From the NCBI GenBank assembly GCA_938036315.1, contig CALHPK010000009.1:124001-188000 (forward strand): 64,000 nucleotides of DNA, given 5' to 3'. The notes under the pieces are model-generated. The model saw only the letters and a list, made by a program, of their open reading frames with translations, had not been told where the DNA came from and did no database searches. Source of the DNA: an uncultured bacterium. GTDB lineage: Bacteria; Calescibacteriota; Calescibacteriia; Calescibacteriales; Calescibacteriaceae. Shown here piece after piece: positions 28,105 through 37,050 of this stretch. Both the position numbers and the translations under genes were made by a program. Position 1 is the first letter of the stretch, and every line of letters starts with the position of its first letter.

Positions 28105-28294
28105 AACAAATATCCTTTTGCTCGAGTAAAAATCTTATTCGGCAGAACTTCGTCTACTAAGAAGCATAAATCTCTTTTTTACCACGACTAATGAAAAATT
28201 TGTGAATAAAATATTTTAAATAATTTTGACAGAAAATTTCAAAATACCGAAAATTTAGAATATAGCCAGCGGATACCCAAATTATTAGATCGCA

Positions 28295-30667
28295 ATGCAA
28301 AGACCCAAAAGTGCAAATAGTAATAGAATAGGTCTTCTCAGAACTTTAATAATTTTAGCTACCCAACTTTGGACAATACCAGCATACCCCCAAACATCCA
28401 CCCACTCCCAAGCCCAAATACAGGAGCTAGCACTTAGAAAAATCGAAGATAAAATACAATTCCTTCTCCCTGAACAACGAATACTATTGAATAATCTAAT
28501 AAAAAAACTTTCTATAAATTATCAGGAGAAATTAATCTCAATAATAAATAGTATAACTCCTCCCATAATCCCAGCTTTAGTAAATCTGCTGTCTCTTATG
28601 GATGAACTTGAAATCCAAAAGACCTTAGATGAAATGGCTGGACTTCCCAGAATACTTCAGGAAGAATACATAAAAACCAAACTCAAAGTAAAAGAGAAGA
28701 TCAAAGAATCTTCAGAAATAGAAAAATTTTATCTATCAGGAGGAGATTTTAAAAAGTACTATGAGGAGGATGGGAGATTTCTCCGCCAAATCGGGTATGA
28801 CATAGCTTGGCCAAAAGATAGTTATCTATTAAAGCCACAATTTGTGTCAGAAGGCTACATTTTAGGACCTGGGGATTCCCTCCTTGTTTACATCTGGGGG
28901 AAAGCAAGACTTCCCGATATATTAAACTTCCCATTACAGGTTACAGTTCTTTCTGACGGAAGAATATTCATCCCTATGGTAGGTCCTATAAATGTTGGTG
29001 GACTCACAATCGAGCAAGCGTCTGAGATAATAAAATTAGCTACAAAAAGAGTATTAGGAGATGTGGAAACTGCCACATCTTTGTCATCAATAAAGTCTAT
29101 CCCAGTGATAGTGATGGGAGAAGTAGCCAATCCTGGGATCATAGCTCTTTCAGGGACACTATCTATATTTGATGCTATATCCTTAGCCGGGGGCATCAAA
29201 AAGTCCGGTTCACTGAGAAACATAGAAATAAAACGACAAGGAAAAACCATAGGCAAAGTGGATCTGTACGAACTTATAGTCAAAGGAAATACAGAGGGGA
29301 TCATAAGCGGGGTAAATCTGAGAGCATGGGATACAATATTTGTACCGAAAATTGGCTCCACCTTTGCCATAAAAGGTTCAATAAAAACAGAAGGAATATA
29401 CGAGATGGGAGGAAAAAGCATAAAACTTAAGGAAGCACTTGAGTATTCGGGAGGTACTTTACCAGAGTCAGGGAAATTCAGGGTCAGGATCTTGAGATAT
29501 GAAGGTGAAAAAAGGGTATCCGTCTCTGATGAGATAATAGAAATCAAAGAAGGAGAACCGCAAAAAGATTTTGAAATACAAAGTGGAGACGTTGTAGAAA
29601 TCTTCCCAGCTGTCTTTATAGAAGAAGATAGAAAAATTATGATATCCGGGTATGTCAGATCTCCCGGGATCATTCCATATTTCGAAGGGTTTACACTAAA
29701 AGATGCGGTAGCTTTGGCTGGCGGATTCAAAGATGCAATCCCACCGACAGGTTACGAACTCATAAGAAAAGTCGATAAGAACAATGAAGAAGCAAAAACC
29801 ACAATCTTCCCAGACGGGAAAAGGGAAATGAAGATAATTGTAGAAGAACTGGAAAAAATAAAGATTCTTCCATATGACAAAGTGACAATTCTTCCCCCAC
29901 CGGAAACTGAAATTCCAAGATTTATAGAGGTTGAGATCATAGGAGAGGTAAAATTTCCAAGCAGGTATATAGTTCAGAAAGGAGAAAGATTGTACGATGT
30001 TCTCAAAAGAGCTGGAGGTTTTACGGATAAGGCTTTCCCGGAAGGGATAGTTTTCCTGAGAGATTCCTTAGCTGTAGCGCAAAAAGAGAAGTTGGAGCTC
30101 GTATCCAACCTCCTGACAAAAGAGCTTTTAGGTGAAATATCTTATTACGCACCGCTCCAGCCTTTTTCTCAAACCCTCCCAGCGCAACGAACTCTTGCAG
30201 AAGACAGAATAAACTTGATAAAGTATCTTACAGAAAGAGCTCAAGCCAGGGGTAGAATAGTAGTGAAAGTAACAAAAGATCTTGAAGAGCTCCGCAGATC
30301 AGAACACAATATCGAGCTTGAAAACGGGGATAAAATCTTTATTCCATCTACTCCTTCTTTTGTTGTAGTAGCTGGCGAGGTGAAAAATCCATCAACATTC
30401 TCATATGTCAGGGGGAAAAGTGGAAAGTTTTATATAAACCAAGCAGGCGGTTTCACTAAATACGCAAATACTGATGAAACTTACATCATACGCGCAAGCG
30501 GGGAAACCTCAGATTCACTCTCAGATGTAAAACCTGGTGATACCATTGTCGTTCCCCCTAAAATAGTTTACCCATATCAGACCTGGTACATAGTAAGAGA
30601 TGCTTTATCTCTCATTTTCCAGGGAGTCTCCGCATCAGCACTTATGTACAACGCTATAAAACGATAA
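28295..30667 (+). CDS. Wza-like polysaccharide export protein with Poly_export and SLBB repeats
   Basis: 790 residues. A basic/hydrophobic N-terminus (about 10-32) is a probable signal. A helical region leads to the polysaccharide export motif 'EGYILGPGDSLLVYIWG' (186-202) and several SLBB units ('VMGEVANPGIIALSGTLSI', 'ISGYVRSPGIIPYFEGFTL', 'IIGEVKFPSRYIVQKGERL', 'VAGEVKNPSTFSYVRG'). It ends with a helix that may span the outer membrane, as in Wza. It would form the export channel for exopolysaccharide or a similar polymer. No glycosyltransferase or Wzc kinase is adjacent. The HD-GYP protein follows 162 bases on, same strand. Confidence 0.88.
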   Translation: MQRPKSANSNRIGLLRTLIILATQLWTIPAYPQTSTHSQAQIQELALRKIEDKIQFLLPEQRILLNNLIKKLSINYQEKLISIINSITPPIIPALVNLLSLMDELEIQKTLDEMAGLPRILQEEYIKTKLKVKEKIKESSEIEKFYLSGGDFKKYYEEDGRFLRQIGYDIAWPKDSYLLKPQFVSEGYILGPGDSLLVYIWGKARLPDILNFPLQVTVLSDGRIFIPMVGPINVGGLTIEQASEIIKLATKRVLGDVETATSLSSIKSIPVIVMGEVANPGIIALSGTLSIFDAISLAGGIKKSGSLRNIEIKRQGKTIGKVDLYELIVKGNTEGIISGVNLRAWDTIFVPKIGSTFAIKGSIKTEGIYEMGGKSIKLKEALEYSGGTLPESGKFRVRILRYEGEKRVSVSDEIIEIKEGEPQKDFEIQSGDVVEIFPAVFIEEDRKIMISGYVRSPGIIPYFEGFTLKDAVALAGGFKDAIPPTGYELIRKVDKNNEEAKTTIFPDGKREMKIIVEELEKIKILPYDKVTILPPPETEIPRFIEVEIIGEVKFPSRYIVQKGERLYDVLKRAGGFTDKAFPEGIVFLRDSLAVAQKEKLELVSNLLTKELLGEISYYAPLQPFSQTLPAQRTLAEDRINLIKYLTERAQARGRIVVKVTKDLEELRRSEHNIELENGDKIFIPSTPSFVVVAGEVKNPSTFSYVRGKSGKFYINQAGGFTKYANTDETYIIRASGETSDSLSDVKPGDTIVVPPKIVYPYQTWYIVRDALSLIFQGVSASALMYNAIKR

Positions 30668-30829
30668 CCCTTTGAAACTTGCAGAGTACCAAAATCTCCG
30701 AAGAATCTAAACATTATGTGTTCTGAGTTTTTACTCAAAATAATCCTCAGACCTAAAATTTCATAATGCACAAATCATTATAATAAATGGACATAAATTA
30801 AATAAATTAATGGAGTTAGACCTAAAGAT

Positions 30830-31945
30830 ATGCAGAGTTTTTTGACAGTTGAAGAGTTTGGACCTGACAAAATATCTTACTTTCTGAACTCAATAGTCTA
30901 CATAAGCAAGTTGCAGAATGTAGATGATATACTTTTCAAAATAGCCGATGTTCTCAGAAATATACTTGAATGTGATAGAGTATCTATCTTTGTCTGGGAT
31001 AAAAGAAAAGATAAACTATGGACAAAAGTAGCACACGGACTTGCTGGAAGAATAGAGGTAGACAAAGAAACCGGGATTGTGGGCTGGACATTCAGAAATC
31101 AAAAAAGCGTGATAATCAATGATCCTTACTCCAATCCGTACTTCAATCCAGAAGTTGACAGAAAAACAGGATACAAAACTAAAAATATATTGGCTACTCC
31201 GCTCAGAACATATTCCGGAAATGTTATAGGAGTTGTTGAAGCAATAAACAAGTTAAGCGGTAACTTCTCTGAAAGAGATATAAAACTTGCAGAAATCATT
31301 TCTATATACATATCAAACTTTTTTGAGAACTCTTTACTATATGAAGAGATAAAGAGGACTCAGGAGGAAATAGTCTACAGATTATCAATTGCTGCGGAAT
31401 TCAGAGATAGTACAACATACAAACATCTTGTGCGAATGTCTTTATATTCTTATCTTATAGCAGTGGAGATGGGGTTTGATGAAAGCTGGTGTGAAAAACT
31501 CAGGTTAGCAGCTCCGATGCATGATATAGGCAAAATCGGAATAAAAGACAGCATACTTTTGAAACCAGCAAAACTCACAAAAGAGGAATTTGAGGAGATG
31601 AAAAATCATACAATATATGGATATGAAATTCTCAAGGATTCAGATATTGAGGTATTGCGTATGGCGTCTAACATAGCAGCCTGCCACCACGAGAAATACG
31701 ACGGTTCAGGATATCCCCGCGGGCTAAAAGGAGAAGAGATTCCTCCCGAAGCGAGAATAGTCTCGGTAGCAGATGTATTTGATGCTCTCACATCGAAAAG
31801 ACCTTACAAAGACCCCTTCCCGCCAGAAGAGGCAGTCGAATACATAAAGAAAGAAAGCGGCAAATCCTTCGATCCTAAAGTAGTCTCCGCATTTCTAAAA
31901 GCTCTCCCCAAAATCTTAGAAACTATGAATGAAAACAAAGATTAA
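30830..31945 (+). CDS. GAF-HD-GYP cyclic-di-GMP phosphodiesterase
   Basis: 371 residues. An N-terminal GAF domain (about 25-165, with 'KNILATPLRTYSGNVIGVVE') senses an unknown ligand. A full HD-GYP domain follows: 'MHDIGKIGIKD' (HD 231-232), 'MKNHTIYGYEIL', 'HHEKYDGSGYPRGLKGEEIP' (286-305) and 'VADVFDALTSKRPYK'. All metal-binding residues and the GYP motif are intact, so it should hydrolyse c-di-GMP. Receiver or membrane domains are absent, so it is cytoplasmic. It is 59 bases upstream of flhF on the same strand, consistent with control of motility versus surface polymer. Confidence 0.92.
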   Translation: MQSFLTVEEFGPDKISYFLNSIVYISKLQNVDDILFKIADVLRNILECDRVSIFVWDKRKDKLWTKVAHGLAGRIEVDKETGIVGWTFRNQKSVIINDPYSNPYFNPEVDRKTGYKTKNILATPLRTYSGNVIGVVEAINKLSGNFSERDIKLAEIISIYISNFFENSLLYEEIKRTQEEIVYRLSIAAEFRDSTTYKHLVRMSLYSYLIAVEMGFDESWCEKLRLAAPMHDIGKIGIKDSILLKPAKLTKEEFEEMKNHTIYGYEILKDSDIEVLRMASNIAACHHEKYDGSGYPRGLKGEEIPPEARIVSVADVFDALTSKRPYKDPFPPEEAVEYIKKESGKSFDPKVVSAFLKALPKILETMNENKD

Positions 31946-32004
31946 TAATAACAGTACTGCCCGATGTCTCCGCATAGCCAGAACAAAAAGTAAAATTTTA
32001 TAAT

Positions 32005-33120
32005 GTGAGATACTCTGTAGTAAAGAAGTTCTCAGGAACAAACCTCCTCAAAATTTTCGAGAAAATAAAAGAAGATGCAGGGGGAAATTCTATCTTGCTC
32101 GGCTATGAAGAGAAAGATATAGGAGGGAAAAAACATTATGAGATCATAGTTGGGATTCCAGATAAGAACTTAGTAACCTCAGATAACGGACAACTCAACA
32201 AAGACGTATTAGAGAAAGTCCTTGTCAACATAAACGACATGAGGAATGAATTCAGAATGATAAAAGACAGTTTAGAATTTATTTCACGCAAAGTTTTATC
32301 TTCAGCGGAACTGAAGCTCAAAGATTCTGCCCTGTCCTTTTTCAAAAAACTTGTGTCCAGAGGAGTTGAAAAGAATACAGCACTATCCATTGTCCAGGAA
32401 ATATACTCCCGATGTGGGGACGATCAGGCAAGATTTGAAAAGGCTTTCATAGATATTCTGTCTGACTACCTTCTTTTTGATGTTCCCAAAACAAAAGGCA
32501 AAATTCTGGCTCTGGTAGGACCCACAGGTGTCGGGAAGACCACAACTGCTGCAAAAATTGGAGCAGTATATATAGCATCAGGAATAAGGAATATAGCATT
32601 CTTAGGAACTGATAGATACAGAATTGCTTCCGTAGAACAGATAAAAAAATACGCCGATATTATGGGAGTGCCCCTTTTTGTTGCTACCACCCCAGAGGAA
32701 ATAAAAAGAATCATATATAAACTTGACCAATTCGATATAGTAATAGTCGATACTATGGGGAAAAGTCATTACGATATAAAAAGCATAAGGAAAATAGCCT
32801 CCTTAATAAAAGAGATCGGACTTTACAAAAAAATCGAGGTGTTCCTTCTTATATCATGCTCCCAAAGAGAAGAAGAAATGATAAGCGTGATCCGAAATTT
32901 TTCCGAAATCGGAATAGATTACCTGATATTCACAAAAATTGATGAAACTTTTTACTCTGGCTCAATAATAAACATAGGCTCTATGATTGAAAAACCCATA
33001 GCTTTTTTCACAACCGGTCAATCTGTCCCTGACGATATAAAAATTGCCTCCCCTAAAAATCTAGCTGATATAATCCTTGGTCCTCCACCACTGACCAAAT
33101 ACCTCCTGAAGGAACACTAA
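32005..33120 (+). CDS. flhF: Flagellar SRP-type GTPase FlhF
   Basis: 371 residues, GTG start. The N-terminal B and N domains (1-160) precede an NG GTPase: G1 'GPTGVGKTTTAAKIG' (172-186), G2 'GTDRYRIASVEQIKKYA', G3 'DTMGK' (249-253, normally DTAGR), G4 'TKIDE' (310-314). FlhF sets flagellar number and place at the pole and recruits FliF. Upstream is the GAF-HD-GYP protein; downstream after 135 bases is an unrelated enoyl-CoA hydratase-like gene with its own promoter. FlhA and FlhG, the usual neighbours, are not here. Confidence 0.92.
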   Translation: MRYSVVKKFSGTNLLKIFEKIKEDAGGNSILLGYEEKDIGGKKHYEIIVGIPDKNLVTSDNGQLNKDVLEKVLVNINDMRNEFRMIKDSLEFISRKVLSSAELKLKDSALSFFKKLVSRGVEKNTALSIVQEIYSRCGDDQARFEKAFIDILSDYLLFDVPKTKGKILALVGPTGVGKTTTAAKIGAVYIASGIRNIAFLGTDRYRIASVEQIKKYADIMGVPLFVATTPEEIKRIIYKLDQFDIVIVDTMGKSHYDIKSIRKIASLIKEIGLYKKIEVFLLISCSQREEEMISVIRNFSEIGIDYLIFTKIDETFYSGSIINIGSMIEKPIAFFTTGQSVPDDIKIASPKNLADIILGPPPLTKYLLKEH

Positions 33121-33155
33121 AACCTGTTAAAGAAATTCTTGTGGAGACCTAAGCA

Positions 33156-33194
33156 TTGACAATTCATTATCAATTTTGTAAATTGGTAACCAAT
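33156..33194 (+). promoter_or_regulatory. Promoter with overlapping palindromic operator
   Basis: TTGACA at 33156-33161, a 17-base spacer and TAAATT at 33179-33184. The perfect palindrome ATTGGT-A-ACCAAT (33182-33194) overlaps the -10 and the expected start, a position suited to a repressor. It would drive the enoyl-CoA hydratase-like gene with a leader of about 65 bases. Confidence 0.6.
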
Positions 33195-33255
33195 AGCTCT
33201 AAAATATTCTAAAAGTTCCAAATTATTTGCAAAATTGGTCAATAATTAAAGTGCA

Positions 33256-34047
33256 ATGATAAAAATTGAAATAAAAGACGGAATAAAATGGATAGTGATA
33301 TCAAATCCTGCACGTAAAAACGCCATAACAACATTCGATGCAAAAATGATATCAAAAGAGATATTCAGTTCAATAAGCGATCCAAATATAGATATAGTGG
33401 TTATATCTGGAGAGGGAGACTTTTTCTGCTCTGGACTTGACCTTGTAGCATCTAAAGAGGATCTATCCAGAGAAGATATTCAGGATATATTTGAATGGCA
33501 TGTTGAGGAATTTGTATCAATAATAAGGGCGTGTGTGGAGAGCCCAAAATTAGTAATAGGACGCATAAATGGTCCAGCTGTTGGATTTGGAGCGGAAATG
33601 GTGTACTGGTTTGATTACAAGATAGCAATCAAAAATGCCTACTTTTACGAAGTCTTCTCCAAAAGGGGCTTGATTCCAGACGGCTGTGGAATTCCTTTTT
33701 TGGGAGAAACCATCGGAATATCACAAGCATCATCGATCCTTAGCTTTGGTGAGAAGATAGAAGCCAAAAAAGCTTTGGAACTAGGGATAATAAACGAAGT
33801 AGCGGAAAATGAAAAAGAGCTAGATGAGAAAACAAATCAAATCATAGAAAAGATAAGAAAAAGTCCCTCAGGTGCAATATCGAAAATAAAAAGGCTTATC
33901 ATTGATTCGGTATTTCATAATTTGGAAAATCATATAAGGAGATTGAGAGTTCTGCAAGCAAAACAAGTTCTGTCCGAAGAATTTGTGGAAGGAATAACTT
34001 CATTCTTTCAGAAGAAAGAGCCAAGCTACAAAAAGATAAAGTTTTAA
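33256..34047 (+). CDS. Enoyl-CoA hydratase/isomerase (crotonase) family protein
   Basis: 263 residues. The two oxyanion-hole segments are 'GDFFCSGLDL' (54-63) and 'GPAVGFGAEM' (106-115). The Glu in the second segment matches catalytic Glu144 of rat hydratase, while the second hydratase Glu is not evident ('YEVFSKRGLIPDGCG'), so an isomerase or another crotonase activity is possible. It would act in fatty or branched-chain acyl-CoA breakdown, in line with the two acyl-CoA dehydrogenases nearby. A promoter with an overlapping palindrome precedes it. A 16-base tandem duplication covers its 3' end. Confidence 0.85.
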   Translation: MIKIEIKDGIKWIVISNPARKNAITTFDAKMISKEIFSSISDPNIDIVVISGEGDFFCSGLDLVASKEDLSREDIQDIFEWHVEEFVSIIRACVESPKLVIGRINGPAVGFGAEMVYWFDYKIAIKNAYFYEVFSKRGLIPDGCGIPFLGETIGISQASSILSFGEKIEAKKALELGIINEVAENEKELDEKTNQIIEKIRKSPSGAISKIKRLIIDSVFHNLENHIRRLRVLQAKQVLSEEFVEGITSFFQKKEPSYKKIKF

Positions 34048-34068
34048 ACACTTAAAGTTTTAAACACT
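34038..34068. repeat. 16-bp tandem duplication at a gene end
   Basis: AAAGTTTTAAACACT at 34038-34052 and 34054-34068. The first copy contains the last codons and the stop of the crotonase-family gene; the second lies in the short convergent spacer. Confidence 0.85.
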
Positions 34069-34074
34069 CAGAAA

Positions 34075-35418
34075 TCAGAAATAAACTCTCACTATGTCTC
34101 CTTTGTATGAGACATAAGTGCAAACCTTACCCGATTTCCTTGCTCGCTCGCGCTTGATTCTATCTCTGATCTTAGGATCGATATCTTTGCCCACCTTAGG
34201 CAAGACAGAAATACGATAACAATAAATCTGATTTTCGACGACTTGCTCCGAAAAACTTGTCACTGAAACTGGAAATAGTGATACAGGAGTAAAGCTCGAG
34301 CAATTGTATCCAAGACATCGCTCAACTTCAACCTCTACATAATCCTCAGAAGGCGGAATTTTCCAGGAAAGAGAAAGGACTCCATCTTTATAGGAATCAA
34401 TAGAGATTACCGATGATGGCAACAATAATTCCTCTTTTATACTTGGGGTCTGAGGTGAATGAGGTAAAGTAGCCACCTTCTCTTCTTCTTTAGCAATCTG
34501 CTTCTGGGGTTGTTCTTTCTCCGGTTTCTCTCTTGCTTTCTCTTCCCCCACCTCCTGCTTCTTTGCTAATTCGGCTTCTTCTTGAAGTTTTTTTTCGAGT
34601 TCCGCCAATTTTTTTTCGAGTTCGGCAACCCTTCTTTTAGCCTCTTCGGACTCATACGCAAATTTTTCAGCCTCCTTTTCTTCCCTGTATACTATCTTCG
34701 TTATGTAGTAACTTGGGAGCCCAAATCCTACAGAAAAATCGACGAAAAATGCAATACCATACCGGCTATTATATTCCTCACCTACTATTTTCTTGCTCCC
34801 CGACTGCTGATAATTCATTATAGCCAATGACTCCTGCTGAGTTAAGGAAGGGACATTCAGCGAATAAGTTCTGAAACCAAACTTGATATCGAATTCGAAA
34901 GTCTCAGCAATGCTCCGGACCCCTGCGGAGATCTCAAAATGTGGATAAGGTCCAGGAGTAAACAATCTTTTTGTAAAAAGAGTAGGATTGAAAACCTCAA
35001 TAAGTATGAGATCGGAAATAGGGATAATCTGAAACCTTAAATTTGGTAAGATTTTCATTTCATACTCTTCTATATAAGTAGAGAATGCAAGGCTTGGGCT
35101 ATATATAAACAAAGATATAGGGAGAACTCCTCCTCCAGGTAAATATACAAGTTCTCTTACAAATTCAAATGTTCTATCTTCTCTGTTAAGATATAGCTGT
35201 GGGAAAAGTTTTGCTCCCGCAATGTACAGTCCAAAACCAAAGTAATCCTTCCATGACGGGATAATTTTGTAGTCTTGAAACTCTCCAACGTTAACTTCCA
35301 GTATAGATAGAGCTGGTTTTTCTTTAGGGCTCAGGTATCCTCCCCCAATATTGACCACGGTAAATCTGTTTTGCAATTCTACAGAAAAGATAAGCAGAGC
35401 TAACTTCAAAACCATCAT
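34075..35418 (-). CDS. Unknown envelope protein: beta-rich domain, coiled coil and FN3-like domain
   Basis: 447 residues; I do not recognise the family. A short hydrophobic start (MMVLKLALLIFSVEL) may be a signal peptide. Residues to about 240 are strand-rich with alternating hydrophobics, resembling a small barrel. Residues about 245-315 are charged and coiled-coil forming, with the near-repeat 'AELEKKLAELEKKLQEEAEL'. The last 120 residues look fibronectin type III-like ('DGVLSLSWKIPPSEDYVEVE', then a Cys-bearing hairpin). This arrangement suggests an outer-membrane anchored periplasmic or surface protein, possibly peptidoglycan-spanning. No informative neighbour. Function not assigned. Confidence 0.6.
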   Translation of the reverse strand: MMVLKLALLIFSVELQNRFTVVNIGGGYLSPKEKPALSILEVNVGEFQDYKIIPSWKDYFGFGLYIAGAKLFPQLYLNREDRTFEFVRELVYLPGGGVLPISLFIYSPSLAFSTYIEEYEMKILPNLRFQIIPISDLILIEVFNPTLFTKRLFTPGPYPHFEISAGVRSIAETFEFDIKFGFRTYSLNVPSLTQQESLAIMNYQQSGSKKIVGEEYNSRYGIAFFVDFSVGFGLPSYYITKIVYREEKEAEKFAYESEEAKRRVAELEKKLAELEKKLQEEAELAKKQEVGEEKAREKPEKEQPQKQIAKEEEKVATLPHSPQTPSIKEELLLPSSVISIDSYKDGVLSLSWKIPPSEDYVEVEVERCLGYNCSSFTPVSLFPVSVTSFSEQVVENQIYCYRISVLPKVGKDIDPKIRDRIKRERARKSGKVCTYVSYKGDIVRVYF

Positions 35419-35820
35419 AATTCTACAGAACTAATTTATAATTTTCATATACAAAAAGAATAATTCTAAAAAAAGTGAAAAAATAAAATTTAAACATAAA
35501 CTAACTCCCCTCTTTTTTATTTAATTTATGCTTACACTTTCTATGAAAAATCGTATATATCCTGATAATTCTTAACACTCCCATAGATGGGATGGTATAG
35601 ATAACTCCAATATCTTAACTTAACTAAATTCTTAGTCTATGTAGCCAATTTTCCTACATCCAGATATTTTCCCGAAAAGCAATCGACAGGGCTATCTACT
35701 AAAGACATAACCAAGATAAAAATTTGACCACATGTTCAAATTTTCAGAAAAAGCGAAAATTTCAAACTCAAAAGCTAAACTTACAGAGGAAACAAAAGGG
35801 AAACAAAAGGAGGTACTTCT
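35419..35820. other. Divergent intergenic region (402 bp)
   Basis: AT-rich, no ORF or RNA gene seen. Only the right end is informative: an 11-base duplication and the strong Shine-Dalgarno site AAGGAGGT at 35807-35814 before the acyl-CoA dehydrogenase. A TTGACC at 35723-35728 has no good -10 partner. Confidence 0.6.
35788..35808 (+). repeat. 11-bp tandem duplication at a ribosome binding site
   Basis: GGAAACAAAA at 35788-35797 and 35799-35808. The second copy runs directly into AAGGAGGT, so the duplication carries or created part of the strong Shine-Dalgarno region. Confidence 0.75.
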
Positions 35821-37008
35821 ATGAACTTTGGAGATAGCCAAGAATTACAGATGGTAAGGGAAACAGCTGAAAAGATATACAAGAAACTTGAAGGGAAAAG
35901 GCATGAAATCTTCCAGAAAATAAAAAGAAATGAATTTGTGCAAGAGATATGGGATGAAATAGCTGAAGCTGGTTTACTTGGGGCTATTATCCCTCCACAG
36001 TACGGTGGTACAGGAATGGGGCTTTTGAGCACTGCCATAGCAGTGGAAGAGCTTGCAAAATACGGAATAGGAAATGCACTCTTTGTTCTCACAGTGGTTG
36101 CTGAATCATGCATTGTGAGAAACGGAAGCGAGGAACTTAAAAAGAAATTCTTGCCAGATATGGCAAGTGGCAAAGTAAAATGTGCCCTTGGAGTGACAGA
36201 AGCAGATGCTGGAACAAATACCTTCAGAATAAAAACACACGCGATCGGCAAAAACGGAAGATATATAATAAATGGAGAAAAGACGTACATCACTGGGGCA
36301 GATGTTGCTGACTACATCCTTCTTATCGCTCGCACAACTCCATACTCCGAGGTGGCAAAAAAAGGATTACCTAAAATGTTTGGCCTATCAGTATTTATGG
36401 TCGATCTCAAGTCAAAAGGTATAAAAATAACAAAGCTGGGCACTCGAGGAATAGAAGGTATGAATCAATGTACCGTCGTATTTGAAGATGTTGAAGTCCC
36501 TGCAGAAAACCTTATAGGACAAGAAGATCAGGGCGTATGGGTTATGTTCAACGGATTAAATCCCGAAAGAATATTAGCCGGAGCAGGAGCTGTTGGACTT
36601 AGCGAATTCTGCCTCCGCAAAGCAGTGGAATATGCAAAAGAGAGAAAAGTTTTCGGGGAAAAACCAATAGGAGCATATCAAGCAATCCAACACCCACTTG
36701 CAGATGTCAAAATAAGACAGGAAAGCACAAGACTTGTTGTCTACAAATCAGCCTGGGCTTACGATATGGAACTTCCTCCACAGGAAATAATGTTCCTTGC
36801 AAACTGTGCAAAATACCTTTCAGCTGAGCTCCTACTTTACGCAGTAGACAGAGCTATCCAAACCCTCGGAGGTGCAGGATTTATGGAGGATAACTTCCTT
36901 ATAATCCTGTGGGACTCAGCTAGACTCCTGAAAACAGCTCCAGTATCAAATGAAATGATTTTAAACCTTACTGCAGAACATATCCTGGGACTTCCAAGAT
37001 CGTACTGA
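35821..37008 (+). CDS. Acyl-CoA dehydrogenase family flavoprotein (variant active site)
   Basis: 395 residues with the usual three domains. The FAD/substrate segments 'CALGVTEADAGTNTFRIKT' and 'GEKTYITGADVADYILLIAR' and the C-terminal 'QTLGGAGFMEDN' are clear. In many family members the catalytic base is Glu in an EGTxE motif near the C-terminus; here the aligned segment is 'KTAPVSNEM' (371-379) with Pro in place of that Glu. The base may therefore sit on another helix, as in isovaleryl- or long-chain-type enzymes. The protein ends 'LGLPRSY'. A strong Shine-Dalgarno site suggests high expression. The electron acceptor genes (ETF) are not adjacent. Confidence 0.9.
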   Translation: MNFGDSQELQMVRETAEKIYKKLEGKRHEIFQKIKRNEFVQEIWDEIAEAGLLGAIIPPQYGGTGMGLLSTAIAVEELAKYGIGNALFVLTVVAESCIVRNGSEELKKKFLPDMASGKVKCALGVTEADAGTNTFRIKTHAIGKNGRYIINGEKTYITGADVADYILLIARTTPYSEVAKKGLPKMFGLSVFMVDLKSKGIKITKLGTRGIEGMNQCTVVFEDVEVPAENLIGQEDQGVWVMFNGLNPERILAGAGAVGLSEFCLRKAVEYAKERKVFGEKPIGAYQAIQHPLADVKIRQESTRLVVYKSAWAYDMELPPQEIMFLANCAKYLSAELLLYAVDRAIQTLGGAGFMEDNFLIILWDSARLLKTAPVSNEMILNLTAEHILGLPRSY

Positions 37009-37050
37009 AAGCTTACCTACTTGATCTCAAGATCTATTGATAAAGTCCAA

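Noticed and set aside
27370-28129. Plus-strand ORFs opposite the rho N-terminus (for example a 185-codon frame)
   Set aside because: They mirror the low-complexity Glu/Ser codons of rho and have no family features.
28226-28261. TTGACA with a downstream TAGAAT before the SLBB gene
   Set aside because: The spacing is 24 bases, outside the range for a sigma-70 promoter.
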